From positions 33,990-97,989 of the forward strand of contig JAPXLN010000005.1 in NCBI GenBank assembly GCA_033809515.1: a stretch of 64,000 nt of DNA, in the 5' to 3' direction. Position 1 is the stretch's first letter, and each line of letters starts with the position of its first letter. The stretch is from JAPXLN01 sp033809515 (GTDB lineage: Bacteria > Bacillota > Sulfobacillia > Fermentithermobacillales > Fermentithermobacillaceae). The translations under genes and the position numbers were made by a program. Shown piece by piece: positions 16,032-24,729 of this stretch. The notes under the pieces are model-generated. The model worked only from the letters and a program-made list of their open reading frames with translations, searched no databases and was not told where the DNA came from.

Positions 16032-16877
16032 TCAATAAGTGAAGAACCCCTGGCCCGTCTTTCGCCCCAGGTGCCCTACTTCAACCATGTCCTTCAAAAT
16101 AGGGCATGGCCTGTATTTGGGGTCTCCAAATTCTCGGTAAAGCACGTCCATGATCGCGTATAACACATCGATCCCCACCAGATCCGCTAATGCAAGGGGA
16201 CCTATGGGATGGTTAGCTCCTAACTTCATGGCAGTGTCTATGTCTTGCCTGGAAGCAACGCCTTCCATAACAAGGTAAGCCGCCTCGTTCATAAGAGGAC
16301 ACAACAGTCTGTTGACGATGAAACCAGGTGATTCCCTGACTGTCACAGGGGTCTTTCCTAGCTTCCTGCATAAGTCAACTGCACGGTCAACGGTATCAGC
16401 CCTTGTTCGCTCACCGGGGATAATCTCCACAAGTTTCATCACCGGCACAGGGTTGAAAAAGTGTATTCCACAAAACCTTTCCGGGTTTCTCACTGCCAAG
16501 CTCATTTCCGAGATGCTCAACGAAGAGGTGTTAGAACCGAGAAGCGCATCCTTGCTTACAACAGCTGACACGCTGCTTAAGACCTGCTTCTTCACTTCTA
16601 TGTTCTCAGCCACAGCTTCGATGACCACCTCACACCCGGACAAAAGGTCGTAAATCGCACCGACTGTCAGTCTACCAAGGGCCGAGGTCATATGTTCCGG
16701 GGTTATCCGGCCCCTTTCCACGCCTCTTGCCAAGCTTCCGGCGACAGCTTCGTATCCCTTTCCTGCCAGCTCGGCGTTGATGTCTATCATCACAACACTG
16801 AATCCTGCAAGAAGGGCGGTCTCAGCCATGCCCCTTCCCATGGTTCCTGCCCCGGCAATCCCCATCATGGTACTCAC
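16032..16877 (-). CDS. 3-hydroxyacyl-CoA (3-hydroxybutyryl-CoA) dehydrogenase
   Basis: 281 residues. NAD(P)-dependent interconversion of acetoacetyl-CoA and 3-hydroxybutyryl-CoA in butyrate or fatty-acid metabolism. Rossmann motif GAGTMGRGMAE at the N-terminus, VIEAVAENIEVKK, SNTSSLSI, and the catalytic IHFFNPVPVMKLVEI with the active His; C-terminal GRKTGQGFF. GTG start at 16877 overlaps the TGA of the AI-2E family gene (GTGA). A crotonase gene lies 31 kb away at 47.7 kb, which could supply the next reaction, but the two are not clustered. Confidence 0.92.
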   Translation of the reverse strand: MSTMMGIAGAGTMGRGMAETALLAGFSVVMIDINAELAGKGYEAVAGSLARGVERGRITPEHMTSALGRLTVGAIYDLLSGCEVVIEAVAENIEVKKQVLSSVSAVVSKDALLGSNTSSLSISEMSLAVRNPERFCGIHFFNPVPVMKLVEIIPGERTRADTVDRAVDLCRKLGKTPVTVRESPGFIVNRLLCPLMNEAAYLVMEGVASRQDIDTAMKLGANHPIGPLALADLVGIDVLYAIMDVLYREFGDPKYRPCPILKDMVEVGHLGRKTGQGFFTY

Positions 16878-17980
16878 TGTACATCCTCCTCCGGATCTCC
16901 TTGCCTACGCGATTCTCCGGAAACCCCTGGAAATCCTCTACCCCACTTCCCCTCCATTGCCTTAAGGAATCTGAGCACTACTCTGATAACGCCCGCAAGA
17001 GGCACAGCAAGAAAGATCCCCCAGATCCCCAAGATTTCCCTGCCTGCGAAAAGGGCAAGAATGACCCAGAGAGGATGGAGCCCCACACGGGGTCCTGTCA
17101 CCCTGGGTACGATGATACTTGAATCAAACCATTGAATGAACACGACAAAGCCCAGGGCCCACAAGAAAGTAGCAGTTGATTTCGTGAGCGCGGCCAGTAG
17201 GAACGGTACCGCGCCTACTACCGGACCAAAAAACGGAACAAACTCACCCAATCCGCTGATGAACCCGAGAAGCGCCCCGTATTGCAGCTTCAGAATGCCC
17301 GAAGCTGCCCATACCATAGCCATGACGCTTGCGGCCACAATAGACTGTCCCCGGACAAAGCCGCTGAGGACTTGGTCGACGTCTCGCAGCAGGTCAACGT
17401 ACGGAAGAGGGTATTTCGCCAGAAACACAAGGGACCGCCGGCGCCACCGGTTTATGTCCCGAAGGATGTAGTAGGCAATGACAGGCGACACACACGCGTA
17501 TGAAATAAGTCTGGCAGATGACAGAAAGTAGTCCTGGATATTGCCACCTATAGTTTCCGTGAAAGCTTCTATCTCATCCAGAAAACTGAGGATCCCCCGC
17601 TCCAACCCTGGAAGGAGGGTTCGCCCAGCCGCTTGCCGGATTGCCTGAAAGTACGATTGCAGGGTTTCAACAAAACCCGGTATCTCATCTCCCAGACGGC
17701 GAAGGTCACTGACAAACCGTGGCAAAAGGCAGAGTGAGACAACCAGAAGAACAGCAAGAGATAGACCGTAGACCACGAGAATGCCTCTGACTCTTGAGTT
17801 TCCCCGCCGCTCAAGAGCTGTCACGGCGGGCTCAAGAACAAAGCTGAGAAACGCTGCCAGAGCAAAGGGTGGCAATGCGCCACGAATCCAATAAAGGAGA
17901 AGACCTATGAGGGCGAGAAACAGGATTGACCGGAATATTCCTGTTAGCCTGCGCCTATCACCCGGAGAACCGCCCCGCAA
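16874..17980 (-). CDS. AI-2E family (PerM/YtvI-like) membrane protein
   Basis: About 368 residues with TTG at 17980 (GGAGAG just upstream); the frame is open to 18034 but that would overlap the small membrane protein gene by 77 bases. About eight membrane segments, with the family blocks PPFALAAFLSFVLEPAVTALERR, YILRDINRWRR, FVRGQSIVAA, LGEFVPFFGPVVGAVP and IIVPRVTGPRVGLHPLWVI. Members export small molecules (AI-2) or act as Na+/H+ antiporters; in sporeformers related proteins have sporulation roles. Function here is open. Coupled to the dehydrogenase gene downstream. Confidence 0.82.
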   Translation of the reverse strand: MRGGSPGDRRRLTGIFRSILFLALIGLLLYWIRGALPPFALAAFLSFVLEPAVTALERRGNSRVRGILVVYGLSLAVLLVVSLCLLPRFVSDLRRLGDEIPGFVETLQSYFQAIRQAAGRTLLPGLERGILSFLDEIEAFTETIGGNIQDYFLSSARLISYACVSPVIAYYILRDINRWRRRSLVFLAKYPLPYVDLLRDVDQVLSGFVRGQSIVAASVMAMVWAASGILKLQYGALLGFISGLGEFVPFFGPVVGAVPFLLAALTKSTATFLWALGFVVFIQWFDSSIIVPRVTGPRVGLHPLWVILALFAGREILGIWGIFLAVPLAGVIRVVLRFLKAMEGKWGRGFPGVSGESRRQGDPEEDVQ

Positions 17981-18152
17981 GCTCTCTCCATGTTCCCCGT
18001 GCACTCCGAACCGCCCGTCTTGCAGTCCCTCCAACCCTAGCTCTCGTGCGCTCCATTGGACTCATGTAACGTCCGACAGCTAAGAGAAGGCCCATGACCA
18101 GTCCGGCAATTATGCCTACTGCCATTCCGCCCCAAAAAGTTTCATCTCGCAT
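17958..18152 (-). CDS. Small YtxH-like membrane protein
   Basis: 64 residues; ATG at 18152 with GGAGGGG nine bases upstream. FWGGMAVGIIAGLVMGLLLAVG is a Gly-rich membrane segment and the C-terminal half is basic (RTRARVGGTARRAVRSARGTWREL), as in YtxH/DUF948-like cell envelope proteins. Its end overlaps the start of the AI-2E family gene by about 23 bases. Confidence 0.65.
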   Translation of the reverse strand: MRDETFWGGMAVGIIAGLVMGLLLAVGRYMSPMERTRARVGGTARRAVRSARGTWRELAGRFSG

Positions 18153-18174
18153 GCTGCCACATCCCCTCCTGAAA

Positions 18175-18363
18175 TCAAACCCTTAACTTCTGGGTCTCGT
18201 TCGGCTTGCTTTCAAGGGAATCCAGAACCAAGGTGCCATCTACCTCAAGACGGTATACTTTGAACCCATCCTTGGTCGGAACAAACTCCACAGCGCAATC
18301 CCAGCAGAAATACACGTTCTGGCTGACTTTCCCAGTCGCCCTGCTCTGGCATTTTGGGCACAT
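18175..18363 (-). CDS. Zinc-ribbon protein of unknown function
   Basis: 62 residues from ATG at 18363 (or TTG at 18366); GGGAGG lies nine bases before the TTG. The frame is open to 18432 but without a site. MCPKCQSRATGKVSQNVYFCWDCAVEF gives two CxxC knuckles (residues 2-5 and 21-24), a pattern found in a short conserved Firmicutes protein ('YYCWDCFVEF'). The remainder is a small beta domain. Likely zinc binding; no known role. Confidence 0.65.
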   Translation of the reverse strand: MCPKCQSRATGKVSQNVYFCWDCAVEFVPTKDGFKVYRLEVDGTLVLDSLESKPNETQKLRV

Positions 18364-18464
18364 CAATGCAAAACGCCTCCCACCGGATCGTGCCCGAAAA
18401 TGACCGGAGCAATACCGGGAAACGGGTATCATACGCGCCTATACCGTGACTGCTCAGGGTGTAT

Positions 18465-19787
18465 CTACTTCCCAGGGGATTCCTGTTCGGGGGGACGATA
18501 GTAGATGCGGCCTTTCAGCTCTGTAGGAAGATACTCCTGATTCACCTTACCTCCGGGGTAATCGTGAGGATAGACATAGCCTGCGCCATGGCCGAGTTCC
18601 TCTGCCCCTGCGTATCCTGTACCTCTTAGATGAGCAGGAACAGGATACGCAGGCTTCTCACGAACATCAGCTATGGCCAACTCTATAGCTAGATATGCAG
18701 AATTGCTTTTCGGTGCAAGAGCCACGTATATGGTAGCTTGAGCAAGAGGAATTCTGGCTTCGGGCATTCCCAGGTGTTCACAGGCGCGAAACGCCGCTTC
18801 AGCAAGGAGCAAAGCTACAGGATCTGCGTTCCCTACGTCCTCTGCTGCACAGATGACTAAGCGTCTGGCTACATACCTGGGGTCCTCTCCTGCCTCAAGC
18901 ATCCGGGCCAGCCAGTAGACAGCTGCATCAGGGTCGCTTCCCCTCATGCTCTTTATGTATGCGGATATGATGTCGTAGTGCTGGTCTCCGGTCTTATCGT
19001 AGAACAACGCTGGGCTCTGAGATATCTCAAGAGCTTTTTCAAGGGTAAGAGATCGCTTGCCGTCTTCTGCAGAGCTCGCAAAGTATAACGCTTCAAGAAG
19101 ATTCAGCGCTGTTCTGGCATCACCTCCTGAAAACTGAACAATGTGTTTGACGGCGTCTTCCTCGATTTCAGCCTGTCCGGCAAGACCCCGGCAATCCTTC
19201 AGAGCACGGTCAAGGATAGTCTCAATATGATAGGGTGAAAGGTGATCAAACTTGAAAATGCGCATTCTGGACAGCAGGGCAGCGTTCACCGCAAAGTAAG
19301 GGTTCTCAGTCGTGGCGCCTATTAGAACCAACGTGCCCTTCTCAACATGAGGAAGAAGCGCATCCTGCTGAGCTTTGTTGAAACGATGAATCTCATCAAG
19401 GAAAAGAATAGTCCGTTTGCCGCCCAGCCGGTTATGCTCGGCAAGGAGAACGGCGTTTCTCACATCCTGAACGCCTGAGGTCACAGCCGATAGTTCAGTA
19501 AACGCCGACTTAGTCTGAAGAGCAATAAGCCTGGCCAGAGCTGTTTTTCCCGTTCCCGGCGGGCCCCAGAATAGGACCGAGGGAATCCTGTCGTCTTCAA
19601 TGGACTTACGCAGAGCTTTCCCCGGCCCCACAAGCTCCTCCTGGCCTACGAATTCATCAAAGGTGCAAGGCGTCATCCTGAAAGCCAAAGGAGCGTCCTC
19701 GGGGATCCCCAAAGACGAGGCAGGAGTCCTTTCCTTTCTCTTGGCGTCCGGGAATGAGCTGTCTTCCCAAAGCCCTCTCTGGTTCAA
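18465..19787 (-). CDS. rarA: Replication-associated recombination protein A (MgsA/RarA AAA+ ATPase)
   Basis: 440 residues with TTG at 19787, chosen for the TAGGAGGG site. Clamp-loader-like AAA+ ATPase acting at stalled replication forks. Order: FDEFVGQEELVGPG, Walker A GPPGTGKT, ELSAVTSGVQDVR, Walker B ILFLDEIHRFNKAQQDALLP, sensor 1 GATTENP, arginine finger in LLSRMRIF, then the C-terminal tetramerisation region with KSMRGSDPDAAVYWLARML and AEDVGNADP, ending near YLPTELKGRIYY. In the usual Firmicutes order it sits near hisS/aspS; here polA, coaE, trx and ltaE lie between. Confidence 0.95.
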   Translation of the reverse strand: MNQRGLWEDSSFPDAKRKERTPASSLGIPEDAPLAFRMTPCTFDEFVGQEELVGPGKALRKSIEDDRIPSVLFWGPPGTGKTALARLIALQTKSAFTELSAVTSGVQDVRNAVLLAEHNRLGGKRTILFLDEIHRFNKAQQDALLPHVEKGTLVLIGATTENPYFAVNAALLSRMRIFKFDHLSPYHIETILDRALKDCRGLAGQAEIEEDAVKHIVQFSGGDARTALNLLEALYFASSAEDGKRSLTLEKALEISQSPALFYDKTGDQHYDIISAYIKSMRGSDPDAAVYWLARMLEAGEDPRYVARRLVICAAEDVGNADPVALLLAEAAFRACEHLGMPEARIPLAQATIYVALAPKSNSAYLAIELAIADVREKPAYPVPAHLRGTGYAGAEELGHGAGYVYPHDYPGGKVNQEYLPTELKGRIYYRPPEQESPGK

Positions 19788-19833
19788 GGATACCCTCCTA
19801 ACACTGCCACCGGAAACCCGCAAAAAACGGTCT

Positions 19834-20889
19834 TTACTTCCTCAGATTCGTGACAGCTTCACAGATGCGCCTGATACCTTCCTGGCAATCCTGCCTGGAT
19901 ACATCGTGGTGAGTAACGATTCTGACCCGGTATGGAAAGGCAACGTTGAATAACACCCCGTAACCTTTCATAAGCGCCGCAAACTCATCACCGGTAATCC
20001 CCAGCCCGTGTGTGTCAACAATGACCATGTTCGTCTGGACTGATTTCATGTCAATGGCCAACCCGGGAATCCGGGAAAGTGCCTCAGCAATAATCTTTGC
20101 ATTAGCGTGGTCCTCTGCTAGCCTTGATACCATCTTCTCCAGAGCTACTATTCCTGCGGCGGCCAGAATACCCGCCTGTCTCATTCCTCCGCCCAGAAGC
20201 TTACGGTACTTTCTCGCTCTGTCCACAAATTCCTTAGGACCTGCGACCAGCGAACCGACCGGAGCGCAGAGCCCTTTTGACAAGCAAAACTGTACCGAGT
20301 CAACGTGCTTGGTTATCTCAGGAGCATCAACGCCAAGGCCCACGGCTGCGTTGAAAAGCCTGGCGCCGTCCAGGTGAACCGCGATTCCCGACTCTCTGGC
20401 CAGATCTGAAACCTGTTTCATGTATTCCACAGGAAGGATACACCCTCCGGAACGGTTATGGGTGTTCTCAAGACATAGCAGGGTGGTCCTTGGAAAATGT
20501 ATGTTGGGTTTCCGTATGGCGCCCTTCAAGGCGTCAAGACCCATGACGCCGTGCCTGCCAGGTATGGTCCGGGCCTGGACCCCTGACAGAACTGCAGGAC
20601 CTCCTACTTCGTACATGAAGATGTGCGCCTGCTCTTCCAGGATGATCTCGTCTCCCCGACCTGTCCAGGCCAGGATTGAGACCTGGTTGCCCATGGTGCC
20701 ACTGGGGACAAAGACAGCGCTTTCCTTACCCACCATCCGGGCGCCCAGGGCTTCCAAACGCCGTATAGTAGGGTCCTCACCGTAGACGTCGTCACCTACT
20801 TCCGCTTCGCACATAGCTTTGCGCATCTCTTGAGTAGGCTTGGTAACCGTATCTGAGCGGAAATCCACTATATCTTTGACGGCGGGCAT
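19834..20889 (-). CDS. ltaE: Low-specificity L-threonine aldolase
   Basis: 351 residues, PLP fold type I. Cleaves L-threonine/L-allo-threonine to glycine and acetaldehyde. FRSDTVTKPT and MCEAEVGDDVYGEDP at the N-terminus, EEQAHIFMYE (stacking His), LENTHNRSGG, VHLDGARLFNA (PLP Asp) and SVQFCLSKGLCAPVGS with the PLP lysine. ATG at 20889 overlaps the thioredoxin stop by one base (TAATG). Confidence 0.93.
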   Translation of the reverse strand: MPAVKDIVDFRSDTVTKPTQEMRKAMCEAEVGDDVYGEDPTIRRLEALGARMVGKESAVFVPSGTMGNQVSILAWTGRGDEIILEEQAHIFMYEVGGPAVLSGVQARTIPGRHGVMGLDALKGAIRKPNIHFPRTTLLCLENTHNRSGGCILPVEYMKQVSDLARESGIAVHLDGARLFNAAVGLGVDAPEITKHVDSVQFCLSKGLCAPVGSLVAGPKEFVDRARKYRKLLGGGMRQAGILAAAGIVALEKMVSRLAEDHANAKIIAEALSRIPGLAIDMKSVQTNMVIVDTHGLGITGDEFAALMKGYGVLFNVAFPYRVRIVTHHDVSRQDCQEGIRRICEAVTNLRK

Positions 20890-21242
20890 TACCTGGCCTC
20901 CTCCACTTCAAGACCAACCTCATTGGCAAGGGTCTCAATCCAGCGAAGGAGGTCGCCCCGGGATCTCCCGCCATACCTGTCATGAGGCACTGTCCCCACA
21001 AAGCTTATTATTGTTGGAACCATGGTAATGCCGAACCTCTGCGCCAAAGCTGCTTCCTGATCAACATCCACCTTCAGAAAAGATACCTGGTCCTTGAACT
21101 TGGCACGGATCTCGGGAATAACTTCATCAAAAACCGCCAGCATTTTACGACAAGGAACACACCAGGGAGCCCAGAAATCCACTATGCTGAGTTTGCTGGC
21201 ACTGAGCTCTGCATCAAATGTGTTGGATGAGACGTCTTTCAC
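20889..21242 (-). CDS. trxA: Thioredoxin
   Basis: 117 residues. IVDFWAPWCVPCRKML gives the redox site WCVPC, with VSFLKVDVDQE and the cis-Pro in ITMVPTI, the full thioredoxin fold. The WCVPC centre differs from the common WCGPC, as in some anaerobe thioredoxins. GTG start near 21242. It carries a short charged C-terminal extension and overlaps ltaE. Confidence 0.92.
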   Translation of the reverse strand: MKDVSSNTFDAELSASKLSIVDFWAPWCVPCRKMLAVFDEVIPEIRAKFKDQVSFLKVDVDQEAALAQRFGITMVPTIISFVGTVPHDRYGGRSRGDLLRWIETLANEVGLEVEEAR

Positions 21243-21267
21243 CTTGATTTCCTCCTCCGATACTCAG

Positions 21268-22002
21268 TCAGGGATGTCTATCAGATATTCCGGCATTAGG
21301 TATTCCAGGTCGTCCTAGAACTCTCCTCTTAAGGCTGATCCACAGATTCTCCACACGCATCCTGGTCTCGTCCATAGTTCCCTGATTGTCAATAACCACT
21401 TCGGCACGCCTGACCTTCTCTGAAAGCGGCATCTGAGCGCAAATGCGGAGTTCGGCCTCTTCCAGACTGTACCCATCCCGTTTCATAAGTCTTTCAGTTT
21501 GAGTAGGAAGGTCTGTCGCTACAACCCATACTTCATCAACCAGGCTGTCGGCACCTACCTCAAATAAGAGGGGCGCATCCAGCACTGCCATGACGGTCAT
21601 CTGCTTCTGAAGCCCTCGCGTCCTCAAGCATTGAAGGATCTCCCCTATCCTTTTCATGACCAAAGGATGCACCATGGAATCCAGATTGCGCCTGGCCTCT
21701 TCATCGCGAAAAATGATAGACCCGAGAGCCTTGCGGTTCAGGGAGCCGTCAGGCAAAATTACCCCTTTGCCAAAGACCCTGACCACTTCCTGCAGCCCCT
21801 CAGACCCGGGGGCAGTGACCTCACGTGAGATCAGGTCAACATCAATGACAATGGCGCCCAGATCTCTCAAAATGCTGGAAACGGTGCTCTTCCCGGACGC
21901 GATCCCGCCTGTCAGCCCTACGACATAGACCCCGGAGCTCTGTGTCCGGCACAGATCCTCCCGTCCGGCAGCGGAAATATCCTCAGACTCGTTATACATC
22001 AT
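21268..22002 (-). CDS. coaE: Dephospho-CoA kinase
   Basis: 244 residues from ATG at 22002, which overlaps the polA stop by 11 bases. Last step of CoA synthesis: phosphorylates the 3'-OH of dephospho-CoA. Walker A GLTGGIASGKST, IDVDLISREV (family D-D/R motif), DSMVHPLVMKRI, DAPLLFEVGADSLVDEVWVV and the LID region QTERLMKRDG. There is a 24-residue N-terminal extension before the P-loop. polA-coaE adjacency is common in Firmicutes. Confidence 0.93.
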   Translation of the reverse strand: MMYNESEDISAAGREDLCRTQSSGVYVVGLTGGIASGKSTVSSILRDLGAIVIDVDLISREVTAPGSEGLQEVVRVFGKGVILPDGSLNRKALGSIIFRDEEARRNLDSMVHPLVMKRIGEILQCLRTRGLQKQMTVMAVLDAPLLFEVGADSLVDEVWVVATDLPTQTERLMKRDGYSLEEAELRICAQMPLSEKVRRAEVVIDNQGTMDETRMRVENLWISLKRRVLGRPGIPNAGISDRHP

Positions 22003-24661
22003 ACCAGCTCTTCCCCACGTCAATATCAACCCGAAGAGGAACCTTCAGAGCCGCAGCTCCCTCCATCTCCTCCCTGACCAGTTTGCGCAGGCGGACCTCT
22101 TCATCTTCAGGAAACTCAAATATCAGCTCATCATGGACCTGCAGAATCAGACGTGAGCGCAGTTTCTCCTGCTCCAACCTTCGAAAAATTCTCACCATCG
22201 CAATTTTGATGATATCCGCAGCGCTTCCTTGAATAGGGGTGTTTATGGCCGTCCTTTCGGCGAAGGCCCTTCTCTGCCTGTTTCTCGACTCGATCTCTGG
22301 TATAGGGCGCCTCCGGCCAAACAGTGTTACAACATATCGGTCGCGCCTAGCCTGCACGACGGTTAGATCCATGTATCTTCTGACAAGCGGATACCGGACA
22401 AAATAGGCCTCTATGAACTCCCTGGCTTCTTCCCTGGTAACGCCGGCGTTGCGAGATAACCCGAAATCAGATATGCCGTATATCACTCCAAAGTTTACAG
22501 CTTTGGCCTTACTGCGAAGATCCGGAGTAACCTCTGATATGGGAACACCGAAGATCTCGGCCGCAGTTCTGGCGTGGATATCCTCCCCCCGGCAAAAAGC
22601 ATCTATGAGGGTGGGATCTCCCGATACGTGAGCCATGATTCTTAGTTCTACCTGGGAGTAGTCGGATGCAAGCAGGAGTTTGCCGGGCGACGCCACAAAG
22701 ATGCGGCGCAAAGACCTTCCATCATCTCCCCTCACAGGGATGTTCTGCAGGTTAGGATCAGAGCTGGAAAGTCTCCCTGTCGCGGTTACCGTCTGATGTA
22801 AAGTAGTATGCACCCTGCCGGTAACAGGGCTGACCACGTCCTCCAAAGAGTCCAAATACGTGGACTTCAGTTTGGCATAGTGCCTGTACTCAAGCACCTT
22901 CCCCGGCAACTGGTGATCTTGGCTCAGGGCCTCAAGCACACTTGCGTCAGTTGAATAGCCAGTCTTGGTCTTTTTCACCGGTCTCATCTTCAGCCTGTCA
23001 AACAATATCTCCGAAAGCTGTTTGGGAGAAGCGATATTGAACTTTTCGCCTGCAAGCTCATAGATTGAACCTTCCAGGGATTGGAGAAGGGAACCAAACT
23101 CCTCCCTAATCAATCTGGCCAGCTCCAGGTCTACCCCTACACCGGTGACCTCCATGGCAGCCAGCACCTGGGTTAAAGGAAACTCCACTTCCATGGCCAG
23201 TTTCGTCAACCCGTCATCCTCAAGTTTTTTCTTGAGATGAGGAGTTGTCTCAAGGCAGGCCGCGGCTCCCAGGGCCATGTGAATGGCAGGATCTAGGACT
23301 TCCCCCTCTGAGTCTCCCTCTTTTTTCTTACCGCCGGCAAGGGGGGGAACCTTAACGGAACCGTGGACCCTGGCAATATCGGAAAGATTGTATGCTGTCC
23401 GCGTGGGATCCAGCAAATAAGACGCTACAAGAACGTCAAAAAACTCACCCCTGGCCTTGATGCCCTTTCCATACAACAGCGCAAACAACCACTTCAGATC
23501 AAATCCTGTCTTGGCAACCTGCTCATTCGCAAGAAGGGGCGCAAATAATTCCCACATAGCATCCTGGTGTTTCTCACTGTCGCCATCAAGGCAGATAACT
23601 GAGCTGTCATGGCCGCATGAGACCCCAATCACTGATGGCCAGGTGAGAGTCTTTTCAGCCTCCCTTTTTCCGTCCGGTGTGGCCATGTAAACGGCCACCT
23701 GCCCGGCCTGCATAGCTTCACTGCAAAACGCACTAAGCTGTTCCCGGGTGCAGATGGCACGGGTATGGCGGACACCTTCTTGCCGGTCAGGGCTGAGCAG
23801 AGCATTAATCCTGGGAAGAAGGCTATGAAACTCAAGGGATGAGACAATGCCGCTGACCTGTTCCTGTGAGGGCCTTTGCCAAACAAAACCCTCAACCTGG
23901 CGCAATACCGGTGAATCCGTGTCTATGGTGGCCAGTTCCCTACACAAGAGCGCAGTATCTTGGCCCTCCCTCAGCAGCCGCCGGACTCTTTCCGGGCTTA
24001 TCTCGTGAAGATGAGCATAGATCCCGTCCAGATTGCCGTACTGCTTGAGGAGGGAAAGGGCAGTCTTCTCACCTATACCCTTTACTCCCGGGATATTGTC
24101 AGAGGAATCTCCTGCCAGAGCTTTCAGATCGACAATCAGGGAAGGAGGTATGCCCATTTCTTCTTCAAAGGTCCCGGGTAAGTATTCCCTTACCTGCGAA
24201 ATGCCGCGGACAGGCAATACTACCTCAACCGTATGGTCCAGGAGCTGAAGACAGTCCCTGTCGCCTGTGAGTATGGTAACCGCAAGGCCCTGTTCTTTGC
24301 CTGCTTTTGCCAGCGTGCCTAATACATCATCAGCCTCGTATCCAGGACACTCCACCTGTGGCAGGTTAAGGGCCGTCAGTACATCCTTTAGAACAGGCAT
24401 TTGAGCAATCAGCGACTCAGGCGTGGGTTTCCTTGTTTTCTTGTACCCGTCAAACATGGAATGCCTGAAGGTAGGTGACGGGTGATCAAAGGCAATGACA
24501 ATGTGAGACGGATCTTTCTCTGCCACAAACCGTAGAAGCATGGTAAGAAATCCGTAAACTGCCCCGGTAGGAACCCCGCTCCCTGTGGAAAGGGGCGGAA
24601 GCGCATAAAAAGCTCGGTTAGCGAGGGAGTTTCCATCTACAAGAAGAAGACGTCGTCCCAT
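21992..24661 (-). CDS. polA: DNA polymerase I
   Basis: 889 residues with ATG at 24661; the frame runs 63 codons further but family homology starts at MGRRLLLVDGNSLANRAFYA. Residues 1-290: 5'-3' exonuclease/flap domain (GYEADDVLG, TGDRDCLQL, DLKALAGDSSDNIPGVKGIG). Residues about 300-490: 3'-5' exonuclease-like domain, but the first metal motif (DxE) is missing at AVYMATPDGK, so proofreading is probably lost as in Bacillus Pol I. Residues 490-889: polymerase with motif A LLASDYSQVELRI, motif B RSKAKAVNFGVIYGI and motif C QVHDELIFE. Confidence 0.96.
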   Translation of the reverse strand: MGRRLLLVDGNSLANRAFYALPPLSTGSGVPTGAVYGFLTMLLRFVAEKDPSHIVIAFDHPSPTFRHSMFDGYKKTRKPTPESLIAQMPVLKDVLTALNLPQVECPGYEADDVLGTLAKAGKEQGLAVTILTGDRDCLQLLDHTVEVVLPVRGISQVREYLPGTFEEEMGIPPSLIVDLKALAGDSSDNIPGVKGIGEKTALSLLKQYGNLDGIYAHLHEISPERVRRLLREGQDTALLCRELATIDTDSPVLRQVEGFVWQRPSQEQVSGIVSSLEFHSLLPRINALLSPDRQEGVRHTRAICTREQLSAFCSEAMQAGQVAVYMATPDGKREAEKTLTWPSVIGVSCGHDSSVICLDGDSEKHQDAMWELFAPLLANEQVAKTGFDLKWLFALLYGKGIKARGEFFDVLVASYLLDPTRTAYNLSDIARVHGSVKVPPLAGGKKKEGDSEGEVLDPAIHMALGAAACLETTPHLKKKLEDDGLTKLAMEVEFPLTQVLAAMEVTGVGVDLELARLIREEFGSLLQSLEGSIYELAGEKFNIASPKQLSEILFDRLKMRPVKKTKTGYSTDASVLEALSQDHQLPGKVLEYRHYAKLKSTYLDSLEDVVSPVTGRVHTTLHQTVTATGRLSSSDPNLQNIPVRGDDGRSLRRIFVASPGKLLLASDYSQVELRIMAHVSGDPTLIDAFCRGEDIHARTAAEIFGVPISEVTPDLRSKAKAVNFGVIYGISDFGLSRNAGVTREEAREFIEAYFVRYPLVRRYMDLTVVQARRDRYVVTLFGRRRPIPEIESRNRQRRAFAERTAINTPIQGSAADIIKIAMVRIFRRLEQEKLRSRLILQVHDELIFEFPEDEEVRLRKLVREEMEGAAALKVPLRVDIDVGKSWYDV

Positions 24662-24729
24662 ACTTGAATCACATCCTTTGTTCTTCAAGTATAGGACGAG
24701 CAGTCGAGATTTGGAAGTAAGCCCGGGAT

